Source: Myxococcales bacterium (lineage in GTDB: Bacteria; Myxococcota; Polyangia; Fen-1088). From it: DNA of 10,410 bases. Below the pieces are notes generated by a model. The model searched no databases. It saw only the letters and a list, made by a program, of their open reading frames with translations, and was not told where the DNA came from. Location of the stretch: NCBI GenBank assembly GCA_003159055.1, contig PMLH01000280.1, positions 1-10,410 on the forward strand, written 5' to 3'. Position numbers and translations under genes: made by a program. Shown here piece by piece: positions 1 to 6,644 of the stretch (position 1 is its first letter; every line of letters starts with the position of its first letter).

Positions 1-1311
1 TGCGAGCTGTGGCTTGCCGACGTCGGACCTGACGGGTCGCTGGCGCCACCGATTCGGGTGGCGGGCGGGAAGTCGGAATCCATCTTCCAACCGTCTTGGT
101 CGCCGGCCGGCGTGCTCCACTGCGTTTCCGATCGCAGCGGCTATTCGAACCTGTATCGGGTGGCGCAAGGTGGCGAGCTCGAATGCCTGTGCGCGATGGA
201 CGCGGAGTTCGCAACCCCTTTGTGGGTGTTTGGGTTGTCGACCTACGGCTGGCTCGACGACAGAACCCTCGCCTGTGTTTATCAGAAGCACGGCTTTGGG
301 ACCTTGGCTCGCCTGGTCGCCGAAACCGGACGGCTGGAATCCCTGACCACGGATCTCACGGAGCTTGGGACGGTGCTGGCCCACCATGGCCGGGCATTTT
401 TCATCGGTGGCTCGGCGGCGAAGGAACCCGCGCTCTACCTGCTTGACGGACCCAGCGGAAAAATCGACGTCCTTCATCGCCCGCAAAGCCACGGGATAAG
501 CAGCGACACGATCGCGTTTCCCGAGGCGATCGACTTTCCCACCTCGGAAGGCGCCACGGCACACGGCTTGTTCTATCCCCCGACCAACCCCGACTGCGAA
601 CCCTTGCCCGACGAGCGGCCACCACTTCTCGTGATTTGCCACGGTGGACCGACCGGGGCGACGTCGACCGCCCTCAGCCCAACCATCCAATTCTGGACCA
701 GCCGCGGGTTCGCCGTGCTCGACGTCAACTACCGCGGCTCGACCGGCTATGGACGCGCGTACCGCAAGATGCTCGACGGAAACTGGGGCGTCTTCGACGT
801 GGAAGACTGCGTGGCTGGGGCGCGCGCGCTGGCGGCGCAAGGACGCGTCGACGGCAAGCGCATGGCGATTCGTGGATCGAGCGCGGGCGGCTTCACCGTC
901 CTTTGCGCGCTGGCCTTCCACGATGTGTTCGCCGCCGGGGCCAGCTACTACGGCGTGTGCGATCTGCTCGCGCTGGCGAAAGGCACCCACAAATTCGAGA
1001 GCCGCTACTTGGATACCCTCATCGGTCCCTACCCCGAGCGTGCCGACCTGTACCGAGCGCGTTCTCCTGTCCACGCGGCCGAGCGCATCTCGTGCCCGGT
1101 CATCTTCTTCCAAGGCATGCAAGACCGCGTGGTCCCGCCCGCGCAGGCCGAGGCCATGGTGCAGGCCCTGCGCAAGCGTGGCCTGGAGGCGCCACTCTTG
1201 CTCTTTCCCGACGAGCAGCACGGCTTTCGCCGCAAGGAAACCATCGTGGCCGCGCTGGAAGCCGAGTTGGCGTTCTATCGGAAGGTGTTCGGAATTCCCG
1301 GCGCCGAATGA
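1..1311 (+). CDS. S9 family serine peptidase (prolyl oligopeptidase type), 3' part
   Basis: This is the C-terminal 436 residues of a peptidase related to dipeptidyl/acylaminoacyl peptidases, which hydrolyse short peptides. The frame is open at the left edge, so the true start lies outside the window. The GTG at position 58 is internal and is not taken as the start. Residues 1 to about 175 look like the last blades of the beta-propeller (strand-rich, with SPAG, SDRSGYSNLYRV and a later LYLLDGPSG). From about residue 180 the alpha/beta-hydrolase domain follows, with the oxyanion-region HGGP. The nucleophile lies in GSSAGG (Ser294, codon 880-882), followed by Asp375 in GMQDRVVPP and His407 in DEQHGF, so the triad is complete. 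The NYRGSTGYGR segment is typical of S9 enzymes. No signal peptide can be judged. The family call is firm; substrate and location are unknown. A hairpin directly after the stop closes the unit. Confidence 0.93.
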   Translation, partial: CELWLADVGPDGSLAPPIRVAGGKSESIFQPSWSPAGVLHCVSDRSGYSNLYRVAQGGELECLCAMDAEFATPLWVFGLSTYGWLDDRTLACVYQKHGFGTLARLVAETGRLESLTTDLTELGTVLAHHGRAFFIGGSAAKEPALYLLDGPSGKIDVLHRPQSHGISSDTIAFPEAIDFPTSEGATAHGLFYPPTNPDCEPLPDERPPLLVICHGGPTGATSTALSPTIQFWTSRGFAVLDVNYRGSTGYGRAYRKMLDGNWGVFDVEDCVAGARALAAQGRVDGKRMAIRGSSAGGFTVLCALAFHDVFAAGASYYGVCDLLALAKGTHKFESRYLDTLIGPYPERADLYRARSPVHAAERISCPVIFFQGMQDRVVPPAQAEAMVQALRKRGLEAPLLLFPDEQHGFRRKETIVAALEAELAFYRKVFGIPGAE

Positions 1312-1345
1312 AAAAAGACGAGCCCGGCGGCCGGGCTCGTCTTGG
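1311..1345. terminator. Bidirectional intrinsic terminator
   Basis: A perfect 13-bp stem (1315-1327 with 1331-1343) has a 3-base loop. On the minus strand the stem runs straight into six Ts (complement of the A run 1311-1316), which makes a textbook terminator for the lipoprotein operon ending at 1377. On the plus strand the flanks are A6 before and a T/G-rich stretch (TTGGTTGG) after the stem, so it probably also ends the peptidase transcript, whose TGA at 1309-1311 abuts it. Confidence 0.85.
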
Positions 1346-1376
1346 TTGGTTGGCGAATGGTGCGATGGCGTTGCGA

Positions 1377-1940
1377 CTAGGAACCGCAGGCCGGGGGCAC
1401 CAACGTGGTAACGGCGGACTTCTGCATCGTCCAGGTCCAAGTCGAGGTGCAGGTACCGGTCGCAGGCACATCGGCGGCAGCGCACGTGGTTCCGAAATTG
1501 GATTCGACCTCCGTCACGCTGACGGTGAACGCGTTGTCCGCGGTCATCTGCAGCTGGCTGGTGTCGGTCTGGTGCAACGTGCAGGTCGTCCCGCTGAACG
1601 TCGTGTCGCCATCGCGAACCAGCGTACCCGCGTTGCTCGCGATCGCGCCGGCACCGAGAGATCCCTTGGTGCCGAGCGTGACGACGGCCGTGGCCGACGC
1701 GTAGTTCATCGGAAGGCTCGTGCCGACGAGCGTGTCGACCCCAAGCCCACAGCCGTCGATGAATCCGGGGACAATGGAGGTGATGGTGAAGCAGCTATCG
1801 CCGGCCGTGAGACCGAACAGCGTGGGACCAGCCACCGCATCCTGGGTGCCGCCGTCCAAGTCATCCACGGTGCTGCTGCCACACCCACCAAGGACGGGAG
1901 CGGCGATCAGTGCCAAAGCAAAAATCAAATTCCGGTTCAT
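1377..1940 (-). CDS. Cys-rich secreted lipoprotein of unknown function
   Basis: This 187-residue protein has a lipoprotein signal peptide: N-terminal MNRN, a hydrophobic core at 5-17 and the lipobox LGGC with Cys20 as the lipidated residue. Gly at position +2 gives no obvious inner-membrane retention signal, so outer-membrane delivery is plausible. The mature part is rich in Thr, Ser, Gly and Ala, has few Lys and is beta-like. It contains six further cysteines (50, 64, 120, 153, 164, 185), enough for three disulfides in the periplasm or at the surface. The start is supported by GGAGA (complement of 1945-1949) four bases before ATG. It is the second gene of an operon, 30 bases after the coiled-coil lipoprotein gene, and ends before a strong terminator. 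I do not recognise a named family and assign no function. Confidence 0.85.
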   Translation of the reverse strand: MNRNLIFALALIAAPVLGGCGSSTVDDLDGGTQDAVAGPTLFGLTAGDSCFTITSIVPGFIDGCGLGVDTLVGTSLPMNYASATAVVTLGTKGSLGAGAIASNAGTLVRDGDTTFSGTTCTLHQTDTSQLQMTADNAFTVSVTEVESNFGTTCAAADVPATGTCTSTWTWTMQKSAVTTLVPPACGS

Positions 1941-1970
1941 GGTGTCTCCAAGTCTAGTGTACAGAGCTGA

Positions 1971-2363
1971 CTAGAAATGCTTTCGGCCGCTCTTGGCCTC
2001 GGTGGCGGGACCGGCTGTTGCGGCGGGGGGCACGGGCGCCGCGGGCGCTGCCGCTGCTTCCGCCTTCGCGGCCTTCTTGCCCTTCTTGGCGGCGGGCTCT
2101 GGCTTCGTCTCTACCACGGGTGCTGGGGCAGGCGCCGCCGTGGCGGCGGCAAGCTTCGCCTGGAGGTCAGCGACCTGGCCCCTGAGCGCCGCAAGTTGGT
2201 TGTTGCTGGCGGCCAGCTGGGCCTTGAGACCATCGCGCTCGGCCGTCATGGCGGCCAGGTCGGCGGTGGCCTTGTCGAGGGCTGGCTTCGACTGATCGCA
2301 GGCGGCCAACGTGGTGAGCGAGGCAAGGGCCACGAAACCTAGAATGTTCCTGAACGAGTGCAT
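1971..2363 (-). CDS. Small coiled-coil lipoprotein with Ala/Pro/Lys-rich tail (Lpp-like architecture)
   Basis: This 130-residue lipoprotein has a signal peptide of residues 1-21 with the lipobox LAAC, and Cys22 is lipidated. Asp23 occupies position +2; in E. coli Asp there retains lipoproteins in the inner membrane, but rules differ in other phyla. Residues 29-71 keep an unbroken heptad register, with a positions L29, L36, R43, L50, L57, V64, L71 and d positions A32, M39, L46, S53, L60, L67. This predicts a parallel coiled coil. From about residue 75 to the end the chain is low-complexity Ala/Pro with Lys pairs (AKKGKKAAK) and finishes SGRKHF. The layout resembles Braun lipoprotein Lpp, but the tail differs and no homology is claimed. 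AGGAGAA (complement of 2368-2374) supports the ATG. It is the first gene of a two-gene operon with the Cys-rich lipoprotein. Role inferred: structural envelope spacer or wall-binding protein. Confidence 0.85.
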   Translation of the reverse strand: MHSFRNILGFVALASLTTLAACDQSKPALDKATADLAAMTAERDGLKAQLAASNNQLAALRGQVADLQAKLAAATAAPAPAPVVETKPEPAAKKGKKAAKAEAAAAPAAPVPPAATAGPATEAKSGRKHF

Positions 2364-2663
2364 GTTCTTCTCCTGTGTGTTGTTGGGGGTACTGAAAGCG
2401 TTGACAGCGCGTCTCCGCAGTACTGGACGTACGGCCCTGGGTATCTATTCAGCGCGACGTGCGAGACTTCGGCGCCCGGCGCACTGCATGGCGAGGGGTA
2501 CAAAAAACTCGCGGAGACTATACTTCTCTTCTTCGCTGCTGGCGAAATCTTCTCGCTATGTTCCTGCACGCGATCTCACGATCCACTGGGCTGTGCGTAA
2601 TTCAAGATCTCGCGGCGGTCACGATACCATGTGGAGGATGGAGGCCCTTCTTTCAAGGCCTGT
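2364..2663. other. Divergent spacer without a convincing gene
   Basis: This lies between the coiled-coil lipoprotein gene (minus) and the third lipoprotein gene (plus). It is visibly more AT-rich than its surroundings, especially around 2500-2600, as expected for a promoter region. It must hold the promoter of the minus-strand operon, but I cannot place one with confidence. A perfect TTGACA on + at 2401-2406 has no -10 match at normal spacing. TATACT at 2519-2524 has no partnered -35 on either strand. Open frames across it (for example 2358-2600 on + and 2569-2339 on minus) lack ribosome binding sites and coding-like composition, so I list no gene. Confidence 0.5.
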
Positions 2664-2692
2664 TTGACAACGTCCGACCTTCCGTGTTCTAT
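2664..2692 (+). promoter_or_regulatory. Candidate sigma-70 type promoter for the lipoprotein gene at 2715
   Basis: A perfect -35 hexamer TTGACA (2664-2669) is followed after exactly 17 bases by TTCTAT (2687-2692), a weak -10 that matches consensus at three of six positions, including the last two. The predicted start of transcription near 2699 leaves a very short leader with the ribosome binding site at 2704-2710. A strong -35 with a poor -10 is common in GC-rich proteobacteria. Confidence 0.5.
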
Positions 2693-2703
2693 CTTGCCCC
2701 GCC

Positions 2704-2710
2704 GGAGGGA
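2704..2710 (+). promoter_or_regulatory. Ribosome binding site that fixes the start at 2715
   Basis: GGAGGGA lies four bases before the ATG at 2715. The same frame has an earlier ATG at 2631, but that would put 28 polar residues ahead of the signal peptide and lie upstream of the candidate promoter. The RBS plus the lipobox decide for 2715. Confidence 0.8.
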
Positions 2711-2714
2711 AACC

Positions 2715-3272
2715 ATGGTTCGAAAGCTCACATTCGTCGTTCTCGCTGCGCTGGTCATGGGTTGCGGACCCGCCCGATATTCGGTGCTGCAAGACTCAAA
2801 CCCTGCGGCCCACGTCCAGACGGCGAGCACGATCTTCGTTGGGTGGCTCCCGCTCGATGAGCGCAGGTTTGCCGAGCACGACTACAAGTCCGCTGCGGAG
2901 TACGCCAAGGTGATCGCCGGCATGAACGGCGAGCTGCAGAAGGGCATGGCTCAGGATATGCCGACGAAGCGGTTCATCTTCGCGCGAACCCCAGCGGATG
3001 CCCCCCCGCCCGGTGTAGATCTGGCCGTGATTTTCCAAGACGCCGTCGCAGAAAACACCTCGGGCGGCTTCAACGGACACAACGGGACGACCGTCAAAGC
3101 CACGGTGCGGTTCTTCGATGGGAAAACGCAACAGGAAATCAGGTCTACTCAAGTCACGGGCAGCATCCGCGGGGTCAACGGCTGGGCGGTGTACAACCTT
3201 GAGGGTTGCCTCGAGCAGTGCGCGTACAACCTCGGTGTCTTCGTCACCGAGAGCCTTGCCAGCGGGAAATAG
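2715..3272 (+). CDS. Putative lipoprotein of unknown function
   Basis: This 185-residue protein starts MVRKLTF and has a hydrophobic stretch at 6-15. Its lipobox-like VMGC has Cys17 as the lipid attachment site and Gly at +2, which suggests the outer membrane. The mature part mixes a predicted helix (about 56-80, with Tyr and Lys) and strands. A segment at 100-150 (VDLAVIFQDA, then TTVKATVRFFDGKTQQEIRSTQVTGSI) reads like the strand pattern of periplasmic lipoproteins that carry a 'D-x-x-T-G-E' type hairpin. This is reminiscent of DUF4410-like proteins, but I could not establish that. Near the end Cys165 and Cys169 (GCLEQCAYN) form a CxxxC pair that could make a disulfide. The gene is monocistronic as far as seen: its own promoter candidate lies upstream, and a convergent YbjN-like gene ends 40 bases downstream. 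Confidence 0.82.
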   Translation: MVRKLTFVVLAALVMGCGPARYSVLQDSNPAAHVQTASTIFVGWLPLDERRFAEHDYKSAAEYAKVIAGMNGELQKGMAQDMPTKRFIFARTPADAPPPGVDLAVIFQDAVAENTSGGFNGHNGTTVKATVRFFDGKTQQEIRSTQVTGSIRGVNGWAVYNLEGCLEQCAYNLGVFVTESLASGK

Positions 3273-3312
3273 GCTCTCTTCGCGATGCCGGTGCCGGTGC
3301 CGGCAAGCGGCA

Positions 3313-3810
3313 CTAGCCCGGATCCGGGCCCGTCACTTGCTTCATCCGCGCAATCACGCTTTCTTCCATCAGGTCTTCCATGGTCTGGCCGCCGTAGCGA
3401 GCAGCGATACGGTCGTCGTACTCGTCGGCGACGAAAGCGAAGTCGCGGATGGTTTCGGTGAACTCGTCACTGTCGCCCAGGTCGCGATCGAGCAAGGTGT
3501 GGCAAAGAACAATCGCCTGCCCTTCGGGAACGAAGGCGAATGCACCAAACCGCAGGACTGCGTTGAGCTGAAGCAACTCGACCGCGAGCATGCATTCCAT
3601 GCTCACGCCCTTCACGAGTTGCGCCACCAGTCGAACCAGGGCGCGGTCCTTCCACGGGTGCACCTTGATCATGATCATCGAGCTGCCTTGCTTGACGGCG
3701 TACAGGCCATCCTCCACCTTGCGGTAGGCGGAGCTGTCTCGAAGCATCCTCTCGATTTTCTGGCTGGCGTTTTGAACAGCGAGTCGGGCACGTGCCTTGC
3801 GTTCGGGCAT
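3313..3810 (-). CDS. YbjN-like (CesT/type III chaperone-fold) protein
   Basis: This 165-residue cytoplasmic protein has no signal peptide. The order is a charged N-terminal helix (5-25), strands around 34-50 (GLYAVKQGSSMIMIKV), a long helix with LVAQLVKG (60-68) and then LLQLNAVLRFGAFAFVPEGQAIVLCHTL (79-106). An acidic helix follows (110-140, ending DFAFVADEYDDRIAARYGG). The 'L-x-x-N-x-x-x-x-x-G-A-F-x-x' core and terminal helix match the YbjN/type III secretion chaperone-like fold found as stand-alone proteins in many bacteria; those proteins bind peptides or partner proteins. The exact ligand is unknown. Start choice: the ATG at 3810 begins the conserved-looking part but has no clear Shine-Dalgarno. 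A longer in-frame start at 3948 overlaps the regulator's stop as TAATG but would translate a palindromic DNA element. The C-terminal codons include a perfect 14-bp palindrome (3316-3329). Confidence 0.75.
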   Translation of the reverse strand: MPERKARARLAVQNASQKIERMLRDSSAYRKVEDGLYAVKQGSSMIMIKVHPWKDRALVRLVAQLVKGVSMECMLAVELLQLNAVLRFGAFAFVPEGQAIVLCHTLLDRDLGDSDEFTETIRDFAFVADEYDDRIAARYGGQTMEDLMEESVIARMKQVTGPDPG

Positions 3811-3864
3811 GCACAAGACGTAGCACGAACTTGGCTGATTGCGAAGCCTGGGCTTTGGGGTAAT

Positions 3865-3930
3865 GGGAACCCTGGGAGGGTTCCCAAACTCTCCCGCGAC
3901 GCTCCGCTGCCGGCGAAGCCAGCGAAGCGT
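3865..3930. repeat. Paired palindromic (REP-like) element in the regulator-ybjN spacer
   Basis: Two hairpins sit 13 bases apart. The first has a perfect 9-bp stem (3865-3873 with 3877-3885) and a GGG loop. The second has 11-bp arms (3899-3909 with 3920-3930) with one mismatch that becomes a G-U pair in the minus-strand RNA. Neither is followed by a T run, so they are not standard terminators. The arrangement resembles repeated extragenic palindromes, which can stabilise or trim mRNA between genes of an operon. Whether it recurs in the genome cannot be seen from one window. Confidence 0.6.
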
Positions 3931-3947
3931 AGGCTCCGCACGCGCCA

Positions 3948-5378
3948 TTACGATTCCCGTCGGTCTTCACGCAAGATGCCGAGGGCCCGCATCTTCTTGT
4001 GCAGATTGGTGCGTTCCAGGCCCAAAATCTGAGCAGTGCGCGAGATATTCCAGTCGTTCTCGTCGAGCTTCGCGCGCACGTATTGCCGCTCCACCAGGTC
4101 GCGCAGCTCGCGCAAGGGCAGGTTCTTGGCCTCGGCAGGTAATTCGAAAGCAGCAAGCGACGTAGCCGGGCGGTTCCGTCGCGACACATCGGCCACGATT
4201 TCTTCGGGCAGGTCTCCCGCGCCGATGTTGTCCTCGGACAGAATCACCAGGCGCTCGACGACGTTGCGTAGCTCACGAACATTTCCGGGCCAGCTGTAGG
4301 CAGACAGGACCTCCAGCGCCTCCGGCGTGATGCCCTTCTCGCGCAATCCGTTTTCGCGGGCGATCTGGACCACGAACGACTTGCACAAGAGCGGAATGTC
4401 CTGAGCGCGGTCGCGCAGGGGTGGCGCCCGCAGCGGCACGACAGCCAGGCGAAAATACAGATCCTCGCGGAATTGCCCGGCGGCGACCGCGGCCTGCAAA
4501 TCGCGATTGGTCGCTGCCAGCACACGCACGTCGACCTTGAGCGAGCTCTCGCTGCCCACGCGCGACAGCTCGCCCGACTGCAAAACGCGCAACACCTTCG
4601 CCTGCGCGGACAAGCTCATGTCCCCGATCTCGTCGAGGAAGATGGTCCCACCATCGGCTAACTCGAAAAGCCCCTTCTTGCGTGCGGCCGCTCCGGTGAA
4701 CGCGCCGCGCTCGTGACCGAACAGCTCCGACTCGATGAGCTCGGGCGGAATGGCGGCGCAATTGACCTTGATGAAAGGCCGGTCGCGCAGGGCGCTTTCC
4801 TTGTGAATTGCACGCGCGACCAGTTCCTTGCCGGTCCCGGATTCGCCGGTGATGAGCACGCGCGTACGGGTGGGCGCCACCTTGGCGATCTGGGCGTACA
4901 GCGCCGCCATGACCGGGCTTTGCCCCACCATTTCGAAACGCCCCTCGGCGAGCGCGCGCAACCCCGCCACCTCGCGCACCATAGCCCGCCGTTCGAGGGC
5001 GTTGCGCAGGGTCACCATCAGGCGCTCGCGGTCGAGCGGCTTTTCCAGAAAGTCGTAGGCGCCCGCCTTGGTGGCCCGCACCGCATCCGCCAGCGTGCCG
5101 TGGCCAGAGATCATGATCACGACCGGCTCTGGCTGCGAGCGCGGGCCGTCTTCCTCTTGCGCGCGCGCCTTGCCGAGGGAAGCCATGACGTCGTGGCCGG
5201 AAATCCCGGGCAATTGCACATCCAGCAGAATCACGTCGGGCGCGATGTCGGGCAACCGTGCCAGCGCCTCTTCGCCGCTCGACGCCTCGTCGATGGTGTA
5301 GCCCTCGCCCTCCAGCACCATGCGCACGGTGCGACGGATGTTCTTTTCGTCATCGACGATGAGGATGGTGCTGGTCAT
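3948..5378 (-). CDS. Sigma-54 dependent response regulator, NtrC/NtrX family
   Basis: This is a 476-residue transcription activator. The receiver domain (about 4-127) has the acidic pair Asp9/Asp10, phosphoacceptor Asp53 in ILLDVQLPG, Ser91 and Lys113 in EKP, so it should be phosphorylated by a histidine kinase. About ten extra residues (70-84, charged and Pro-containing) lengthen the loop before the fourth strand. The AAA+ domain (about 148-380) has Walker A GESGTGKE at 178-185, the sigma-54 contact loop GAFTGA at 225-230, Walker B with Asp249/Glu250 in TIFLDEIGD, and NRD/R-finger-like segments. The C-terminal Fis-type helix-turn-helix (about 440-470) contains NISRTAQILGLERTNLHKKM. All key residues are intact, so it should open sigma-54 promoters. 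No kinase gene is adjacent. The deacetylase gene lies 114 bases upstream and the YbjN-like gene follows. The Shine-Dalgarno before the ATG is weak. Confidence 0.95.
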   Translation of the reverse strand: MTSTILIVDDEKNIRRTVRMVLEGEGYTIDEASSGEEALARLPDIAPDVILLDVQLPGISGHDVMASLGKARAQEEDGPRSQPEPVVIMISGHGTLADAVRATKAGAYDFLEKPLDRERLMVTLRNALERRAMVREVAGLRALAEGRFEMVGQSPVMAALYAQIAKVAPTRTRVLITGESGTGKELVARAIHKESALRDRPFIKVNCAAIPPELIESELFGHERGAFTGAAARKKGLFELADGGTIFLDEIGDMSLSAQAKVLRVLQSGELSRVGSESSLKVDVRVLAATNRDLQAAVAAGQFREDLYFRLAVVPLRAPPLRDRAQDIPLLCKSFVVQIARENGLREKGITPEALEVLSAYSWPGNVRELRNVVERLVILSEDNIGAGDLPEEIVADVSRRNRPATSLAAFELPAEAKNLPLRELRDLVERQYVRAKLDENDWNISRTAQILGLERTNLHKKMRALGILREDRRES

Positions 5379-5492
5379 GGGCTTGGCGAAATCTACATCG
5401 TTCTGCGGTAGCAGTCGAAGGTGGCACTGGATCCGGGACCGGATGCCGGTGGCCGGGAGGCCGGGACCAGAGACGAACTTCGAGGGGCGGTG

Positions 5493-6437
5493 CTACGGCG
5501 CCAGGGCGGTCAGGCTCGACAGCGCGCCCAACGACGACAGAAACGAGCGCCCCCACACTTCGACCCCGGTTTCCGGCATCGGCTCGGCCGGCAAGAATAC
5601 CCGGTAGTCGGTCAGACGAATGGAAGCCTTACCTTCACGCGTGGCGCGGGCATTTTCGCCGTCGACGAAATCGAGAATACGCGCAAGCGCATGGACGGCG
5701 GCGACGTTCTTGTCGTGCAGGAGCAAGATCACGGGACCCTTGGCGCGACGAAGACCGGCGGTGGCGTATTTTACGATGGCGTCCTCGTCCTCGCCTCGCC
5801 ATTCCTGCGGATCCATATTCCAGCCGACCTGGATGACGTCTCTGTCGGCAAGCGCGCGGTCGAGATCGCGGCAGCGCGCGCCGTAGGGCGACCGGAAGAG
5901 CAGGGGCCTGACCGACGTGGCATAGGCGATGATCTCAGACGCGCCGTCGATTTCCGCCGCCATGGCGTCGCGTTCTTGGCACAGGTTCTTGTGGTTCATC
6001 GAGTGGTTGCCGATCAGGTGGCCATGGGTCGCGAGCTTGCGCAGGAGATCGCGTCGGGCCAAATCCTCGGGCCGATTGCGGACGATGTGGTGGCCATTGA
6101 CGAAGAACACGGCCTTCACGCCGCGCCGGGTGAGCTCGTCGAGAAGGAGCGAGGTGCCGACCAGGTCGGGCCCGTCGTCGAAGGTGAGAAGCAGGCTGCG
6201 GCCCCACGGCTCGGCCGACGACCGAGCCTGCCCAGCATCGCTCGGCAAAGGCCGAAGGAAACGTGGAAATTCCGCCCGGCGGTCGACCTTGGCCGAAACT
6301 GAGGCATCTCGTCCCGCCACGCCAGCCAAAGCTTCGCCCTTGGCCGATGCCCCCTGATCAAAGAAGAGGAACAGGACCACGCTCCCGATGGAGACGAACG
6401 GCCTGGAGCAGCGAACCGATTGAAAGCCGTGGAACAT
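5493..6437 (-). CDS. Secreted polysaccharide deacetylase (NodB domain, carbohydrate esterase 4)
   Basis: This 314-residue enzyme removes acetyl groups from N-acetylated glycans such as peptidoglycan or related polysaccharides, using a divalent metal. The start is chosen at MFHGFQ, where a basic N-region precedes a hydrophobic core (about 14-26) and a likely signal-peptidase site after ASA near residue 32. All five NodB motifs are present: TFDDGP at 85-90 (catalytic base Asp87, metal ligand Asp88), HSMNH at 145-149 (metal-binding His145 and His149), RSPYG at 182-186, DPQEW at 209-213 and LLLHD at 238-242. The protein should therefore be active in the periplasm or outside the cell. A longer open frame reaches 6665 but its N-terminal part is translated repeat DNA. 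No clear Shine-Dalgarno is seen, so the start is the least certain part. The true substrate cannot be told from sequence alone. Confidence 0.92.
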   Translation of the reverse strand: MFHGFQSVRCSRPFVSIGSVVLFLFFDQGASAKGEALAGVAGRDASVSAKVDRRAEFPRFLRPLPSDAGQARSSAEPWGRSLLLTFDDGPDLVGTSLLLDELTRRGVKAVFFVNGHHIVRNRPEDLARRDLLRKLATHGHLIGNHSMNHKNLCQERDAMAAEIDGASEIIAYATSVRPLLFRSPYGARCRDLDRALADRDVIQVGWNMDPQEWRGEDEDAIVKYATAGLRRAKGPVILLLHDKNVAAVHALARILDFVDGENARATREGKASIRLTDYRVFLPAEPMPETGVEVWGRSFLSSLGALSSLTALAP

Positions 6438-6460
6438 CAGCGGACTACCCAACTTGGGCG

Positions 6461-6600
6461 CGCGGGTTGCGGCTAGCGTGAGCGAGAGGGTGAGCGTGTT
6501 CGTGTGGGGTACGCGGGTTGCGGCCAGCGTGAGCAAGGAGCTGCGCGTGTCCGTGTGGGATGCGGCGGCGAGCGTCAGCAAGTGCGTGCGCGTGAACGGG
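6461..6600. repeat. Degenerate tandem repeat, about 2.7 units of 50-51 bp
   Basis: Units start at about 6461, 6512 and 6562 (the last incomplete). Each begins CGCGGGTTGCGGC or a variant, then (T/C)AGCGT(G/C)AGC, and closes with a GTGTNCGTGTGGG-like run. The first two are clearly the same sequence with substitutions and a small indel. The tract lies in the 353-base gap between ssb and the deacetylase gene, immediately upstream of the deacetylase start, and is rich in the heptamer GTGAGCG. Confidence 0.7.
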
Positions 6601-6644
6601 TAGCGTTCCGCGAAGGAGCAGGAAATCACCACGCGAACTGCACA

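Noticed and set aside
636..1970. A 444-codon open frame on + overlapping the peptidase and the Cys-rich lipoprotein gene
   Set aside because: The Arg-rich composition is typical of a shadow frame. It crosses a strong terminator, and both overlapped genes have catalytic or lipobox evidence.
2401..2429. Promoter from the perfect TTGACA at 2401-2406 on +
   Set aside because: The hexamer at 17-base spacing is TGGACG, unlike a -10, and no gene starts within a sensible distance.
2358..2600. An 80-codon frame on + in the divergent spacer
   Set aside because: It starts within the 5' end of the lipoprotein gene on the other strand, has no ribosome binding site, and shows no family or signal-peptide logic.
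3286..3313. Three tandem TGCCGG hexamers and a small hairpin between the convergent genes, considered as a terminator
   Set aside because: The stems are only 4-6 bp and no T run follows on either strand. It may be chance in GC-rich DNA.
5379..5492. Sigma-54 promoter for the regulator gene
   Set aside because: A TGGCAC occurs at about 5422 but on the wrong strand and without the downstream TTGC element. Only a direct repeat of CCGGGACC (5433 and 5461) was noted, too short to interpret.
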